Shown: positions 1-10,695 of the stretch, piece after piece
How the letters are laid out: the number at the start of each line of letters is the position of its first letter
Position numbering within the stretch: position 1 is the stretch's first letter
The notes under the pieces: model-generated
Told to the model about the DNA's origin: nothing
The model's database searches: none
The model's input: only the letters and a program-made list of their open reading frames with translations
Assembly: GCA_936432065.2 (NCBI GenBank)
Contig: OW386286.2
Coordinates: forward strand, 17,667,179 to 17,731,178
Length of the DNA stretch: 64,000 bases
Reading direction: 5' to 3'
Source of the DNA: Rutpela maculata
Lineage: Eukaryota > Arthropoda > Insecta > Coleoptera > Cerambycidae
Translations under genes and position numbers: made by a program

Positions 1-631
1 TGATTACTTCACTAATATACCACTAGATACTATAATTTACTACTTCAGTCACTTCATCACTTTGCTTATTTCTTGCTAATGTTTCTCATCTTATTATCTG
101 TACTAAACTGTCCTCGGCTTCTCCATTCCTTTATATACCTAAAGATGAGAGCTCCAGAATGTTCTTTTCCTCATTCTGTAATGTTCTAGTAAGCTCTCTC
201 AATTTCCAGATTCTGACACCGCGCGCCATCTCTGGGCCGACTGCCAAACTAACTAACTTAATTGTTTTCCTTTATTTATAATATATGGGACTTAGATAAA
301 CTTCCTACAGATGTCTCTAGGGGTAAAAATATGTAACAATACTTTATTTCGCAACAGATGTGTGTAATATTTTACTTGTTTAAAGATTATTATTTTTAAC
401 AAATTAAGGTGAAAACGGTTTTTTCCAAAAAAAATTTGAACATAGATGTTTTTAAGTGTTTTTTCAATCTTTAATTATTTTTATGGAAATTAACATTTGC
501 CTTGTAGTCTATTATTGTCAGCTGGTGATTTAATAATGGTCCTGAGTCATTCTGATGGGCGACAGTTTTTGAAATTCAAAAGGTTACGTACTTTTCCGAT
601 TCATCTGTATAAATGACCCTTAAGGATGGGA
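1..631. other. AT-rich stretch, no gene seen
   Basis: I find no reading frame, RNA gene or clear repeat here. The segment 560-631 directly abuts the inverted-repeat element that follows, so it may be the left half of whatever sequence that element interrupted. Confidence 0.5.
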
Positions 632-991
632 TTTTGCAGAGTGAGAGGGAAATATGCGTTTATTTTCGGTTTGTTATAAATATTTAAAAAATAATAAATT
701 GTATAATCTTTAAAATAGTTTCAGATACTTCCCATTCCTCTAAGGAATACAACCATATACAGTTTTTGTAATAAATTTTGTATACTCTAATAATGAAATT
801 ATGAAATGTTTTCATTGACAAACTACGATATTCAAGTACAACAGAAATTTACAATAAAAAAAATATATAGTTGTAGTCATTAGAACAATAGCAATTATTT
901 AAAACAGTTTTAAAGATTATAATATGTTTGATTTTTTAAATATTTATAATAAACCGAAAATAAACGCGTATTTCCCTCTAACTCTGCAAAA
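632..991. mobile_element. 360-bp inverted-repeat MITE (family A, copy 1)
   Basis: Both ends carry the same long inverted repeat: TTTTGCAGAGT, then a conserved block of about 60 bp reading GAGGGAAATAYGCGTTTAT and TTCGGTTTRTTATAAATATT. The interior continues as an imperfect inverted repeat (ATAATCTTTAAAAYWGTTT on both sides), so the whole element can fold. It has no coding capacity. One arm occurs again at 16976-17160. The target duplication is not clear and the superfamily is not assigned. Confidence 0.8.
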
Positions 992-1009
992 CGATGATAA
1001 TCGACCGTT

Positions 1010-1184
1010 GTTTATCGATCTCACTCTTGCAGGGCATATATCTGTATTGGTCTGCCTCGTTTTGTAGTAATTCTGGCGCGAGGCATGTTTTATTACGTTG
1101 TCTAACCGCATCATATGTACCTTCTGTCCCGCGATCCATTTTGTTCTGGTTAAAGTCAAACAAGTACCGTAAATCTGCAAGCAA
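1010..1184 (-). pseudogene. possible coding remnant, unknown product
   Basis: The minus strand has an open frame of about 58 codons with complex composition (motifs LADLRYLFDFNQNK, KTCLAPELLQNEADQYRYMP), unlike the AT-rich surroundings. An acceptor-like TTAATTGCTTGCAG lies at its upstream edge, but that AG falls in a different phase from the one expected for the best frame. The frame dies where MITE A begins at 991, so the MITE may have interrupted it. I do not recognise the protein. It could be an old exon, part of a transposon gene, or chance. Confidence 0.25.
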
Positions 1185-1685
1185 TTAAGCGGGTTTTTGG
1201 TTTTTATCTGTCATTTGTAAACTGTGTATAAAATCCGGGGTCACATTCTTTTTCAAGAAAAAAAAACAGTATTTGTGCAATGCTAGGAGTATAAAATTTC
1301 ATTCATATTTCCTTCCACTTTCGACTAAATTCGATTCACCGAAAAGTTGTGCAAGTTTTTTCTTTGTCATATGAAATCGTCAGGATGATACATAACACAG
1401 GTCTGCGAGGTTTTTTCTTGGGCAAATGGGGGTCATTTCCGAAGTAGTTTTTCGCGCTGAATCCGAATTTGTCCACCACGTCAGAATTTTGAAATATTTG
1501 AGGTTAAGTAAGTACTTAAACAATGGATTTTTTTTTCTGCTTTTGGATCCAAAAATTTTTCAGCTTATTTCTAATAAATACATCCTTCCTCTTTAAAATA
1601 AGCTTTCGAATGGTCATCTACGATGTTTCCTCGCAAAGTTATAGCCATTTTAAGGTGACATGAATTTGAAACCATGATCCCCTAC

Positions 1686-1850
1686 GAATCAAAATTTAAC
1701 ACAGCAGAAGGGAAAACATGCCGAGCTCTTAATCAAACGACTCTAAACGAATCAAGATTTAATACAACAGAAGAGAAACGCAACAATCTCAACCACACGA
1801 CTCTAAAAGAATCAAATTTAACACAACAGAAAGACAAACATCATCTAATC
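1686..1850 (+). repeat. degenerate 60-63 bp tandem repeat, about 2.6 units
   Basis: The motif GAATCAARATTTAAYACARC starts at 1686, 1749 and 1809 and is followed each time by an A-rich block and CACGACTCTAAA or a variant. Unit lengths are 63 and 60 bp, both multiples of three, so one frame stays open and encodes a repeating TTLxES-FNT-type peptide. The frame runs toward, but is not the same frame as, the gene fragment at 1876. Confidence 0.6.
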
Positions 1851-1875
1851 ATAAAAAAAAAAATAAAAAAATCGA

Positions 1876-2065
1876 AGAGGAAGTGGAGCGTTTCCATCAA
1901 GATATCAAAGAGATGGAAAGAAGATATCAAGGAAAATGGTCTACTTCGATGCTAACTGACTTTTACTGGTCTCTTCAACGTGATAATACTAATGCTCATC
2001 ATAAAAGGCGGTCTGATACAAGGTCTTTGGAAAACAAGAAAAAGAGATTTCATAAGAATTCTTAA
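1876..2065 (+). pseudogene. 3' fragment of a multi-copy insect gene family (ERFHQD / YQGKW type)
   Basis: The open frame ends at a TAA at 2063-2065 and reads ERFHQDIKEMERRYQGKW, then a DFYWSL-type motif and a basic HKRR tail. From memory, this matches the C-terminal end of a large multi-copy insect protein family whose members typically end with GERFHQD, MEERYQGRW, MADYCW and a KRK-rich tail. The family's function is not known to me, and its copy number suggests a link with mobile DNA. Only about 60 residues remain; the upstream several hundred residues are absent and the frame before 1876 is low-complexity A-rich sequence. There is no start codon of its own that fits the family. I infer a 5'-truncated dead copy. 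Confidence 0.6.
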
Positions 2066-2116
2066 GATTCCCGGGTTCAGGTTTTAAGGCTTTAAATTTT
2101 GGAAGTAGGCTTTTGG

Positions 2117-2595
2117 CACAGATCAAACAAACCAGATGTTTCACTTAATAGTATTCCCTATGTAACCAGTTTCATTTTTTGTCGTGTGACGTATACCTTC
2201 CAGGATTCTGCGCAGAAGACATAAACAGAGCAACCTAGCGGTTGACATAGAAGTTAAGACCAGCGAGTATAATGTCAGGGAGTGTTTAGTACTGAAATCT
2301 CAGAGATGGAAGTCGTCATCAGCTACACCAGTGATTTTAATTATTTTGAAATGTAGTGTATTGTATTAAAGCTTAGAGTTGTTATTGTTATACATTTAAG
2401 TGGTTTTTTGAGTATTTATTAGGTGACTTTTAATTATTGTTACGTGTCATCAGCTCCCTCCTGTGACTATACTCGCTGGTTAAGACTGCTTGATATATGC
2501 GCAGATCACTACACAAATTCGTACCTTCCAGGAGTTGATTTATTATCTAAACCATGAAACGTCATAAGTGAAACATCTGGTTTGTTTGATCTGTG
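2117..2595 (+). mobile_element. 479-bp MITE with 31-bp terminal inverted repeats (family B, copy 1)
   Basis: The ends are perfect inverted repeats of 31 bp beginning CACAGATCAAACAAACC and ending GATGTTTCACTTA. Flanks are CTTTTGG on the left and GTTTTGG on the right, a 7-bp target duplication with one mismatch. There is no coding capacity. A second copy lies inverted at 8691-9175. The 7-bp duplication and CA...TG ends do not fit mariner (TA) or Harbinger (3 bp); a P-like or hAT-like source is possible but unproven. Confidence 0.88.
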
Positions 2596-3958
2596 GTTTT
2601 GGGTTTTTTCATGTTTAGGGCTTAGTGTTAAAGACTTTTTAAGTGTTCTGATGTTAAAATTTTGGCGTTTAAGAGTTCTGGATAGATTTTTCTTCGGTTC
2701 CCTTTGGGGTGAAAGCTAGCTAGTTTGGTATTGTATTAGGATAATTTTCACCCTCCTAAGGGTTTGGTCTCGATACAATTTGGGGATGCGTTGGTTGTTG
2801 TCCCAAAGATAAATATTTTGTAATCGAAAATTTGACAATTTATCCTTTGACTCATTGGTTACGATTGTAGCGTTTTGCCTTCTGGGAAAGTCACCGGATG
2901 GAAATAACTTATAATTTTGTTAAAAATCGCCCTTGGCAATTTTAGCCTTTTTACCTAAATTTCAATTTCAAGGGTACGCTCTTTTTTGTACTTTCCTCGT
3001 TTTGGTACTTAATATACTTTTAAAATTTTGTCTATGTTCAGCGTACTTTTCAAATTTTCGCCTTTTGTGCCACTCGTCTTCGGAGATGTAAAAAATGTTT
3101 TTGAGTCAAATTTTTGCGAGAATGCCAAAAGGTTGCTTTGTATTGCCCAAAAACGTCTTTTGAGACGAAACATTTTTCTAAGTCGATTTTTGTAATTTTT
3201 CGATTTAGATCGATTCTCCCGGGTTCTACAACAAAAACACTTATAACACAAATGACAAATCACATGATTAAACACACTTGTGCTTGTTCCTGTGAAATAA
3301 ACATTTATTCATGAAGTCTCGGTAGAAGTTAACAAAATATTTTTGTGAAATTTTCAACTTTAAAAAATAAACATTTTACCAAACCATAAATACTCTACTG
3401 GACCTCATGTAAGTTTCATTAAATAATATTCCGTTTGAGGCAAAACTTCATAACTGCCGATACATTTCCCGTCATTCTGCAGTGGTCACTTAAATCAATA
3501 TTTATTTTCTAGCATGTACTAATAAAATACCTACTGAATCATTCCTTCGGGGCACTTTATGCTGTAAAATGTAATTTAGTGGTGGATATAATTTTGTATT
3601 TGCCATACCCAGTCGCAACATTTCATATTCTGCACGAAATACACATTAAAATAACAAATATGTTGCAGTTGAGTTATTAGTATAGTTCGAATACTCGTAA
3701 ATTTAATTAATGCTCCGAGTAAACATTATGAGGACGTATAATGATATACCAATAAGGATTTCTAGTGTACCTTATATAAAATGAAAACAAAAATTTTGAA
3801 AACCCCTCGACTAAAAATCTAATCACAACATTTTAAAAATGTGAAAGTAATTCGGCCAGCAAATTTGAAATTAACTGAAAACCTGTAGGTGTATTTAAAT
3901 AGGTAACTACATACATAATATTTACAATTATATATGTATAATGCTCCATTAAAACTAG
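2596..3958. other. AT-rich stretch, no supported gene
   Basis: Low-complexity T-rich DNA. Short open frames at 3009-3275 (minus) and 3114-3314 (plus) overlap each other and have no recognisable motif or coding bias. Nothing here is supported as a gene. Confidence 0.5.
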
Positions 3959-4021
3959 AAAAACTAGAGGTAAATACCTCTAGTTTTTTCCTAATTTGCG
4001 AAAAAATATTTTTCGCAAATT
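3959..4021. repeat. two perfect hairpins in tandem
   Basis: Hairpin 1 has a 14-bp stem (AAAAACTAGAGGTA at 3959-3972 with 3975-3988) and a 2-nt loop. Hairpin 2 has a 13-bp stem (AATTTGCGAAAAA at 3993-4005 with 4009-4021) and a 3-nt loop. They are 4 nt apart. Function unknown. Confidence 0.75.
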
Positions 4022-4080
4022 ATTATTATTACTACAACTAATTATTGTTATTGTTTTGTATCATTATATGTATGCATATA

Positions 4081-4801
4081 CAGAGTGTCCCAAAAGTATG
4101 GATACGCCTGAACAACTCGTCAGGATAGCGAGATAGTTGTTTAGGTCATCGGGGGCACTTGGTGACCTTAGATTTGACCTTGAATGAGTTTTTGTAAGGT
4201 CATTTGAAGGTCAACTTTCGTTTTTTTAAATAGGAACCTCTATTTTTCACCCCGGATTTTAAGAGTGAAAAGTTTTGTAAAATTTTTGTTGTAAGGGGTC
4301 AAATTGGCACTAGGGTATGATAACTGAAGGCAGGCGATGGTGATCGTGAAGAACTTACAGTTATATTTTAAAGTTAAATCGAGGTCATTTCATGATCGGT
4401 TTCAGCGACTAGGGGTGTTCCTATTTGATAAACGAAAGTGGACCTTCAAAAGTCCTTGAAAATAACCTTCAATGTCAAATCCAATGTCACCAAGTGGCGC
4501 CCCCGATGACCTCAACAACTTTTATACAAGTAATTTTCCTCATATCTCGCTATCCTGACGAGATACCAGCCTGAAAGTTCCCCCACCCCCCCAAGGGTCA
4601 ATTTAACCCCTTACAAGTCTAATGCAAAATTTTTCGCTCTTTCAGAATCCGCAGTCAAAATAGAGGTTCCTTTTTAAAAAATGAAAGATGACCTTCAAAT
4701 GGCCTTGAAAATGCCATTCAAGGTCAAATCCAAGGTCACCAGGTGGTGTCCCCGATGACCTCAACAACTTTTATAGAGGTCATTTTCATGGTATCTCGCT
4801 T
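4081..4801 (+). mobile_element. truncated mariner-type MITE (family C, copy 1)
   Basis: It starts after a TA with CAGAGTGTCCCAAAAGTATGG, the same end as the complete copy at 34595-35557, but the matching right end is missing. The body is built from inverted and direct copies of a block of about 240 bp containing TGACCTTCAAATGGCC, CAAGGTCACC and TGACCTCAACAACTTTTAT (about 4120-4230 inverted, 4430-4560 and 4680-4800 direct). It is non-coding and presumably moved by a Tc1/mariner transposase. Confidence 0.75.
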
Positions 4802-5235
4802 TGTTTAAAATACACAAAAATACTTAGTGGGTCAAATTATTTGTTATAAAATGCTCTATGAAAAAGCCCTGATGCATTCTTTTCATAAAATTGATAGTAA
4901 AAAGTTATTAACAATAATAGTTTTTCATCCCCTAAATTTTCATTAATTTTTGCTTCTAGCTTCTTAATTATCGAAGTTACAACAAAAAGTTGTAGATAAT
5001 ATTACTATCTACAAAAAAGCTCTACAATTTTTTTCTGGGAGTTAAAGTTTCCAAGATATATTAAAAAAACCATTTACACCCTCATTTTCAAGATGACTGC
5101 CAAATGGGTGCCCCCAACCCCGAAAACTCAAATTTGAACTTATGTTGCCCCCCCCCCCCACGTAATAACAAAATGCACAGATGCACTTCTTTTAACGCCG
5201 GATTGAGTGGGCTAGTATTAATATCAAGTAATTAC

Positions 5236-5358
5236 TTCCACATCCAGTGGAAGTATAGTAACGACAAAAAAAATTTTAAAAATTTTTATTGTTCAAATAG
5301 GCTTAAAATGTCATGAAACGTCGAGATTTTAAGTTTGAGCGAAAAAAAATTTCTGTCG

Positions 5359-5393
<35 letters not shown>

Positions 5394-6021
5394 GGTCTGT
5401 CTGTCGGTCTGTCTGTCGGTCGGTCGGTCTGTCTGTCAGTCTGTCTGTCGGTCTGTCTGTCTGTAACTTTTTTTGTGCGCACGTTTACTCTGGAACCGTT
5501 TAAGATATTGACTTGAAAGTTGGTACATGTATGTACTTTAACGAGATCTGGAACTAGATTATATTTTCATGTTGTTCCGACGAAGGGTTGGGGGGAAATT
5601 GAGGTAAATTTGTTTTAAATGGGTAAATCAAGCAGGTAAGAGTCCATAAAATTGGTATTTAGTATACATAAGAGAAGCTAAGGTCTCAAAAAAAATTTTA
5701 GCATTAGCCACCCCCCATTACCACCCCCACCCCCTTATTAAGGGGATGAAAAAAAATGTGATTTAGTGTATGTACAAGAACCAGAAACCTCAAAATATTT
5801 CTTTACTTCATCCACATCCACTACCCACTACCACCCCCTATCACCACCCCCACCCCACTACCGATGTGGGGTATCGTTTCTTAGGTTTTTGGGGTAGAGG
5901 ATTTCAAATATTATATTATTAAAGTTCCATAAACAATTATTTCCACATACAAAGTTTTTTCGTTGTGAGTGACTTGGATAGGGAATGTGGATGTGGAAGT
6001 AGTGATTCCTTGGGCAGCGGT
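5236..6021 (-). mobile_element. GTCT element, copy 1
   Basis: This is a member of a dispersed family, read here in reverse. In the family's forward orientation the order is: ACCGCTGCCCAAGGAATCAC start; TACTTCCACATCC box; CCCCACATCGG G-rich block; GGTTCTTGTACACACACTAA; CTTACCTGCTTGATTTACC; AACCCTTCGACGGAACAAGA; CAAGTCAATATCTCAAACGG; a GACA/GTCT microsatellite; ATCTCGACGTTTCATGACAT; and a terminal hairpin ACTTCCAC-TGGAT-GTGGAAGT. All of these are recognisable. The microsatellite is strongly expanded in this copy (5353-5464). No protein is encoded. Confidence 0.8.
5353..5464 (+). repeat. (GTCT)n microsatellite inside GTCT element
   Basis: About 28 tetranucleotide units, mostly GTCT with interspersed GTCG. 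It occupies the position where other copies of the element carry only a few GACA/GTCT units, so this is an expansion within the element. The frame through it (5313-5516) is not a gene. Confidence 0.92.
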
Positions 6022-6029
6022 TTTTAAGG

Positions 6030-6722
6030 TAAAAATCACTGCCTAAGGAACCACAATTTTATTTTTTTCACTTCCTTTAATAGTGGAGTAATGGGGGTAG
6101 CTAATGCCAAAAAAAATGTTTGAAACCTTATCTTCTCTTATATATATATTGAATACCAATTTTAGGGACTCTCACATGCTTGATTTACCTATTTACCCCC
6201 AACCCTTCAGCGGAATAAGATGAAAATATAATCTAGTTACAGATCTCATTAAAATACATACGTGTAACTTTTAAGTCAATATCTTAAACGGTTTCAGAAA
6301 GGTTGAGGCGAATCAAGCAAGTAAGAGTTCATAAAATTGATATTTAGTATATGTAAGAGAAGCTGAGGTCTCAAAAATTTTCTTGGTATTAGCCACCTCC
6401 ATTACCAACCCTCACCCCATTATTAAAAGGGACGAAAAAAATAAAATTGTCATTTAGTGTGTGTACAAGAACAAAAGGCCTCAATTTTTTTTTACCTTTT
6501 TCACCCCCACTACCACCCCCCCTTCCACTACCCTCACCTCCACTTCCACTACCCTCACCTCCACTATCGATGTGGCATATCGTTTTATGGGTTTTTGGGG
6601 TAGACGATTTCAAATATTACATTAATGTTCCATAAACAATTATTTCCACATACAAATTTTTTTCGTTGTGAGCGACTTGGATAGAAAATCTGGATGTGGA
6701 AGTAGTGATTCCTTGGGCAGCG
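6030..6722. mobile_element. head-to-head pair of internally deleted GTCT elements
   Basis: 6030-6296 reads in the plus orientation (start-like CTGCCTAAGGAACCAC, then the ATTTACC and TCAATATCTTAAACGG blocks). 6297-6722 reads in the minus orientation (AGTAAGAGTTCATAAAATTG through the TCTGGATGTGGAAGTAGTG box to the GGGCAGCGG end). The two pieces meet without their hairpin ends, suggesting recombination between inverted copies. Confidence 0.7.
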
Positions 6723-7139
6723 GTTTTTATAAAAAACACATCTATCTTATTGAACAATAATAATATTTTCAAGGTCATTCTTAGAACGAATTTTAACAAT
6801 ACTCTTCAATCTTTGGAAACACATTCCCTTTATTGGTTCATACAATACAATTTCTATTATCAATCTTTTCTGTCATTTTTGCAAGCTTCACCCTTTCGAC
6901 TGGTAGATCTTCCCTGATAACCACCCCGGTACCTTTTAGAATGTTCTTCATAACACAAGAAAAATTGCTCTGAAAATTGATACACGCTGATGCACTTTGT
7001 TACTATTATGTTGTTTGTGAATAATAAAATATGTAAATATAAATGTGTATCAATGTTGCGCTCATAGTTAAAACATGACGAGAATAAAAGAAAAATCTGC
7101 AATTTTTCTTATGTTATGGGACGATCTTTACCAGTTTCA
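6723..7139. other. no gene seen
   Basis: Unique-looking AT-rich sequence. The short frames at 6696-6917 (plus) and 6860-7102 (minus) have no recognisable features. Confidence 0.45.
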
Positions 7140-7576
7140 TATTTTTATAAACGAAAATAGAAAATCCGAAACATTGACTTCCAACGCCTTCAATTCCGGG
7201 GCATTCGTGTTCGTCCGAATAAAATCACCGGGAGTAGGCCCGTCAAGATAAGAAATGGCAAGCTAGGTGAGGCCAGGGATGTTGTTATGATCGCGTTATA
7301 ATGCGATTTATAAATAACCCGAAAAAGCGAATAAGTTGACAGCGCCTGGGGAATTTGTCCTTTTGATGTAAAGGCGCGTATATGCGCCTGCAAATTACAC
7401 TTTGAGTGCAGAAAGGCAAATAGTTTTGCTGAAATACGGAGATTTACGGAGGAGCCTTTCGAGATGGCTTTATGTGGTTTGATGCCGTTATAAACGTCAT
7501 TTAAATAAAGTGTATATACTCGTACTCGCTGTGTGCAATTTACTAAACAGGTAAAACTGGGAAAAACTGTTACCAC
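7140..7576. other. unique, less AT-rich island; possible conserved non-coding element
   Basis: This block has visibly higher GC and complexity than its neighbours and shares no repeat with the rest of the window. It has several homeodomain/Caudal-like AT motifs (GCGTTATAATGCG, TTTATAAATAA, GCCGTTATAAACG). A 128-codon minus-strand frame (7190-7576) crosses it, but shows no domain, signal peptide or coding bias that I trust. Regulatory DNA is one reading; an unrecognised exon is another. Confidence 0.3.
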
Positions 7577-8227
7577 AGTACAGTAATAATTTATTTAATA
7601 TATGTGTTGTGTTTATGTTTAATAATAATAACATAACAGACAACTGTGATACAGATGGACCTGGAATAAAAATACGACTAGTACACAGATTAGTACAATT
7701 AAATGTTTGTACATATTAAACATTACCAGATAGATCAGTTTGCAAAAGGTAGTATGTATGAAACACCTCGTGCCTAGGTCGTATATTTTTAAAATAATTT
7801 CCTAATTTAATCATTTCGAAATTTTAAAATAAATCGATACAAAATGAAATATCACATGATAACAATTAAAAATATTTAATTATAATTGTAGCTCGTAACA
7901 ACATTATTATACTAATTGTATTAATTACCAAGTACGCAAGGAGGAAAAAATAAATAATCTAAAATTTGAAACACATGAATTTCGTTCCATAATTACAAAT
8001 GTTTGGTTGTGTACATATTTACATATTTACCTAGATCATTTAGCGATTTTATTTTAATAAATTTAGTGACATTCAAGGAAATATTGTTTGACTTTTTTTC
8101 TTGAATTTTAGTAAAGGTAGACTCTTCAGTTTACTAGGTACAGAGTTATTACATTTTTACAGTATTGTATGTTAGACATTTGCGAAATATAGAGCAGCGA
8201 TTTCGTAAGTCTATCGTGTCGTTTTTT
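7577..8227. other. AT-rich stretch, no gene seen
   Basis: Long runs of A and T with no open frame of note, no inverted repeat and no match to other parts of the window that I can see. Confidence 0.5.
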
Positions 8228-8690
8228 TTTTTTTTGGCGTAGAACCAGGTTCCTTTGAGTAAGTCACCGGGCATATGAAATCATATTTTACGACATTTTT
8301 TTGTGGTCTCGAACTTTTTAAATCGATAAAAAGTGAAAAAAAAGTATTTTTAAAGAAAATTGTTTTTTTTCTGTTTAAAACTATTAAAGGTACCGAAATT
8401 TGTTTTGTGTCAAATTAAAGCACACACTGTAGCGCTTTTACCAATATAAACGGTTTGGGCACAATTCGCACTTTCATTTCTCTAAAAATCAAATAAACTA
8501 AAAATACATATTTTGTGTATTGAAATTTTCACCAATCGATAAACTTTTTTATTTTTGAAAATATTTGCATACATGCAGCGAAGAAAATAAAGCCTAATAA
8601 TCACAAAAGTTTTTGAAACAATATGTTTTTTCCTAAAGTGTACCGTTTGGCAACAGCGATTTTTTTTATCAGCGCTAAACGCGACATTGG
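8228..8690 (-). repeat. dispersed repeat D, copy 1
   Basis: Read in reverse it contains AATCGCTG, TTCGCTGCATGTATGC, AAAAATAAAAAAGTTTATCG, AAGCGCT, GTTCGAGACCAC, AAAAATGTCGTAAA and GGTTCTACGCC. The same series of landmarks in the same order occurs at 11090-11580 and 30990-31452. It is non-coding and unclassified. MITE B copy 2 is inserted directly at its edge. Confidence 0.6.
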
Positions 8691-9175
8691 CACAGATCAA
8701 ACAAACCAGATGTTTCACTTATGACGTTTCATGGTTTAGATAATAAATCAACTCCTGGAAGGTACCAATTTGTGTAGTGATCTGCGCATATACCAAGCAG
8801 TCTTAACCAGCGAGTATAGACACAGGAGGGAGGTGATGACACATAACAATAATTAAAAGTCACCTAATAAATACTCAAAAAAACCACTTAAATGTATAAC
8901 AATAAGAACTCTAAGCTTCAATAGAATACACTGCATTCCAAAATAATTAATATCACTGGTGTAGCTGATGACGACTTCCATCTCTGAGATTTCAGTACTA
9001 AACACTCTCTCCTGTGATATTGTACTCGCTGGTCTTAACTTCCATGTCAACCGTTAGGTTGCTCTGTTTATGACTTCTGCGCAGAATCCTGGAAGGTAAA
9101 CGTCACACGACAAAAAATGAAACTGGTTACATAGGGAATACTATTAAGTGAAACATCTGGTTTGTTTGATCTGTG
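8691..9175 (-). mobile_element. 485-bp MITE (family B, copy 2) with exact 7-bp target duplication
   Basis: It has the same 31-bp terminal inverted repeats as 2117-2595, and internal sequence alignable end to end in the opposite orientation (shared blocks ACTGGTTACATAGGGAATAC, TCTGCGCAGAA, CTCGCTGG). It is flanked by ACATTGG at 8684-8690 and ACATTGG at 9176-9182, a perfect 7-bp duplication. It is non-coding. Confidence 0.92.
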
Positions 9176-9240
9176 ACATTGGGACGCAATTAATACACCT
9201 CGCATGCACCTCGCAATTAATACACCTCGCATTCATAAAA

Positions 9241-10695
9241 AATGTGCCACCCCCTCTAGGGGGTAGCACTTAAAAAATATATATATATATATATTTATTG
9301 GAGCTGAAATAGGATCAAATTTGAAGAAGAAAATGTTCCATGCAATTTTTCACATAAATTGATAGTTTTTAAGCTATAACGACTTCAAAATTGCGATTTT
9401 AGCTTAAAATAAAACCTTTTAAAAAAGGTATTTTCAAACGGCTTTCGTCAAATATCTCGAAAAGTATTACTTTATCGAAAAAATGTTATAGACCAATTAG
9501 AGAAAGCACCCTACAAACTGGGAATTAATTATATTTTTTGTTTATTGATGTAGGATTAATAATTTCGGAAATATTTAAGTTTATATTTGGTATCCAAGGG
9601 TTTCGAAATTACCTTTAAAGTTTAAAATGCATTTTTTTCTAAAGCAAGTGCTTTAAATGAGCAAAAAAGAATTTGAGCATTTAGGTAATGCTACATTTTA
9701 ACGAAAAACTGTATTTGAGATAATTTTTTTAAATTATTGGCTAATTAGAGTAACAAAACGAGTAAAAAATAATTTCAAAGCGCAATTAATTGTCTTTAAT
9801 TTCCTTTCTTAGCATGCGTCACAATTTCTGAGATATTTAACATTTAAACTGCATTTTTCGTCTTATGAACGTTCGGATGCCATTTGTAAACTCATATCTC
9901 CGAAACTATTAAATTTATGTAAATAAATAAACAAGCGAAATTCATTATTAGTTTATGAGCTTATTTTTGGTCTCTACACATTTTTGAACAAAACTAATAT
10001 TTATTGAGATATTTGGAATAAGAAAAAAAAATACGTTTTATCGAAAATACCTTTATAGTTTAAACTGTATTTTTTCTAAAGCAAGTACTGTATACGAACC
10101 AAAAAATTTGAGCATCTACGTCATGCTGTATATTAATGAAAAACCGTGTTTGAAATTATTTTTTTTTTTAATTACTGACTAATTACAGTAACAAAATGGC
10201 GACGTTGTTATTAGACGGACATTGCTTCGGTCATAACTTCTTTGTTTTTTATGCTACATAAACAAATAAAAAAATAGTTAAGAGCTTAATTAATTGTACC
10301 TATTATTGTATCTATTAGTATCCTTGGCGTAGGTGTCACAGTTTCTGAGATATTTAACTCTCACTCTAAATAGTTATCTTACGAACACTTGGATGCCAAA
10401 TGTAAACTTAAATATCTCCGAAATTATTAATCCTACATCAGTAAACAAAAAATATAATAAATTCCCAGTTTGTACTTTCTGTAATTGGTCTATAACATTT
10501 TTTCGATAAAGTAATACTTTTTGAGATACTTGACGAAAGCCGTTTAGAAATACCTTTTTTTAAGCTAAAATCGCAATTTTGAAGTCGTTATAACTTAAAA
10601 ACTATTAATTTATGTGGAAAATTGCATAGAACCTTTTCTTCTTAAAATATGATTGTACTGACACCCCCTCAAAGGGGGTAGCACTTAAAAAATAT
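9241..10695. mobile_element. 1.45-kb foldback element with about 300-bp inverted arms
   Basis: The left arm (about 9300-9610) and right arm (about 10390-10660) are inverted copies: TAAGCTATAACGACTTC with GAAGTCGTTATAACTTA, ACGGCTTTCGTCAAATATCT with its complement, and ATTGATGTAGGATTAATAAT with its complement. Both outer ends carry the same short palindromic box (CACCCCCT...AGGGGGTAGCACTT followed by AAAAAATAT) in direct orientation. The middle contains two diverged copies of a module with CACARTTTCTGAGATATTTAA and GGATGCCAWWTGTAAACT. There is no gene. The superfamily is unknown; TAAAAAAT on both sides could be an 8-bp target duplication. Confidence 0.75.

Noticed and set aside
5313..5516. Open frame of repeated LSVC/LSVG residues
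   Set aside because: It is only the translation of the (GTCT)n microsatellite inside a GTCT element.
6389..6635. Gly/Ser-rich and Pro-rich frames on opposite strands
   Set aside because: Produced by the G-rich block of a GTCT element; not a gene.
7190..7576. 128-codon minus-strand protein
   Set aside because: No domain, no clear start context and no coding bias that I trust; kept only as a unique island.
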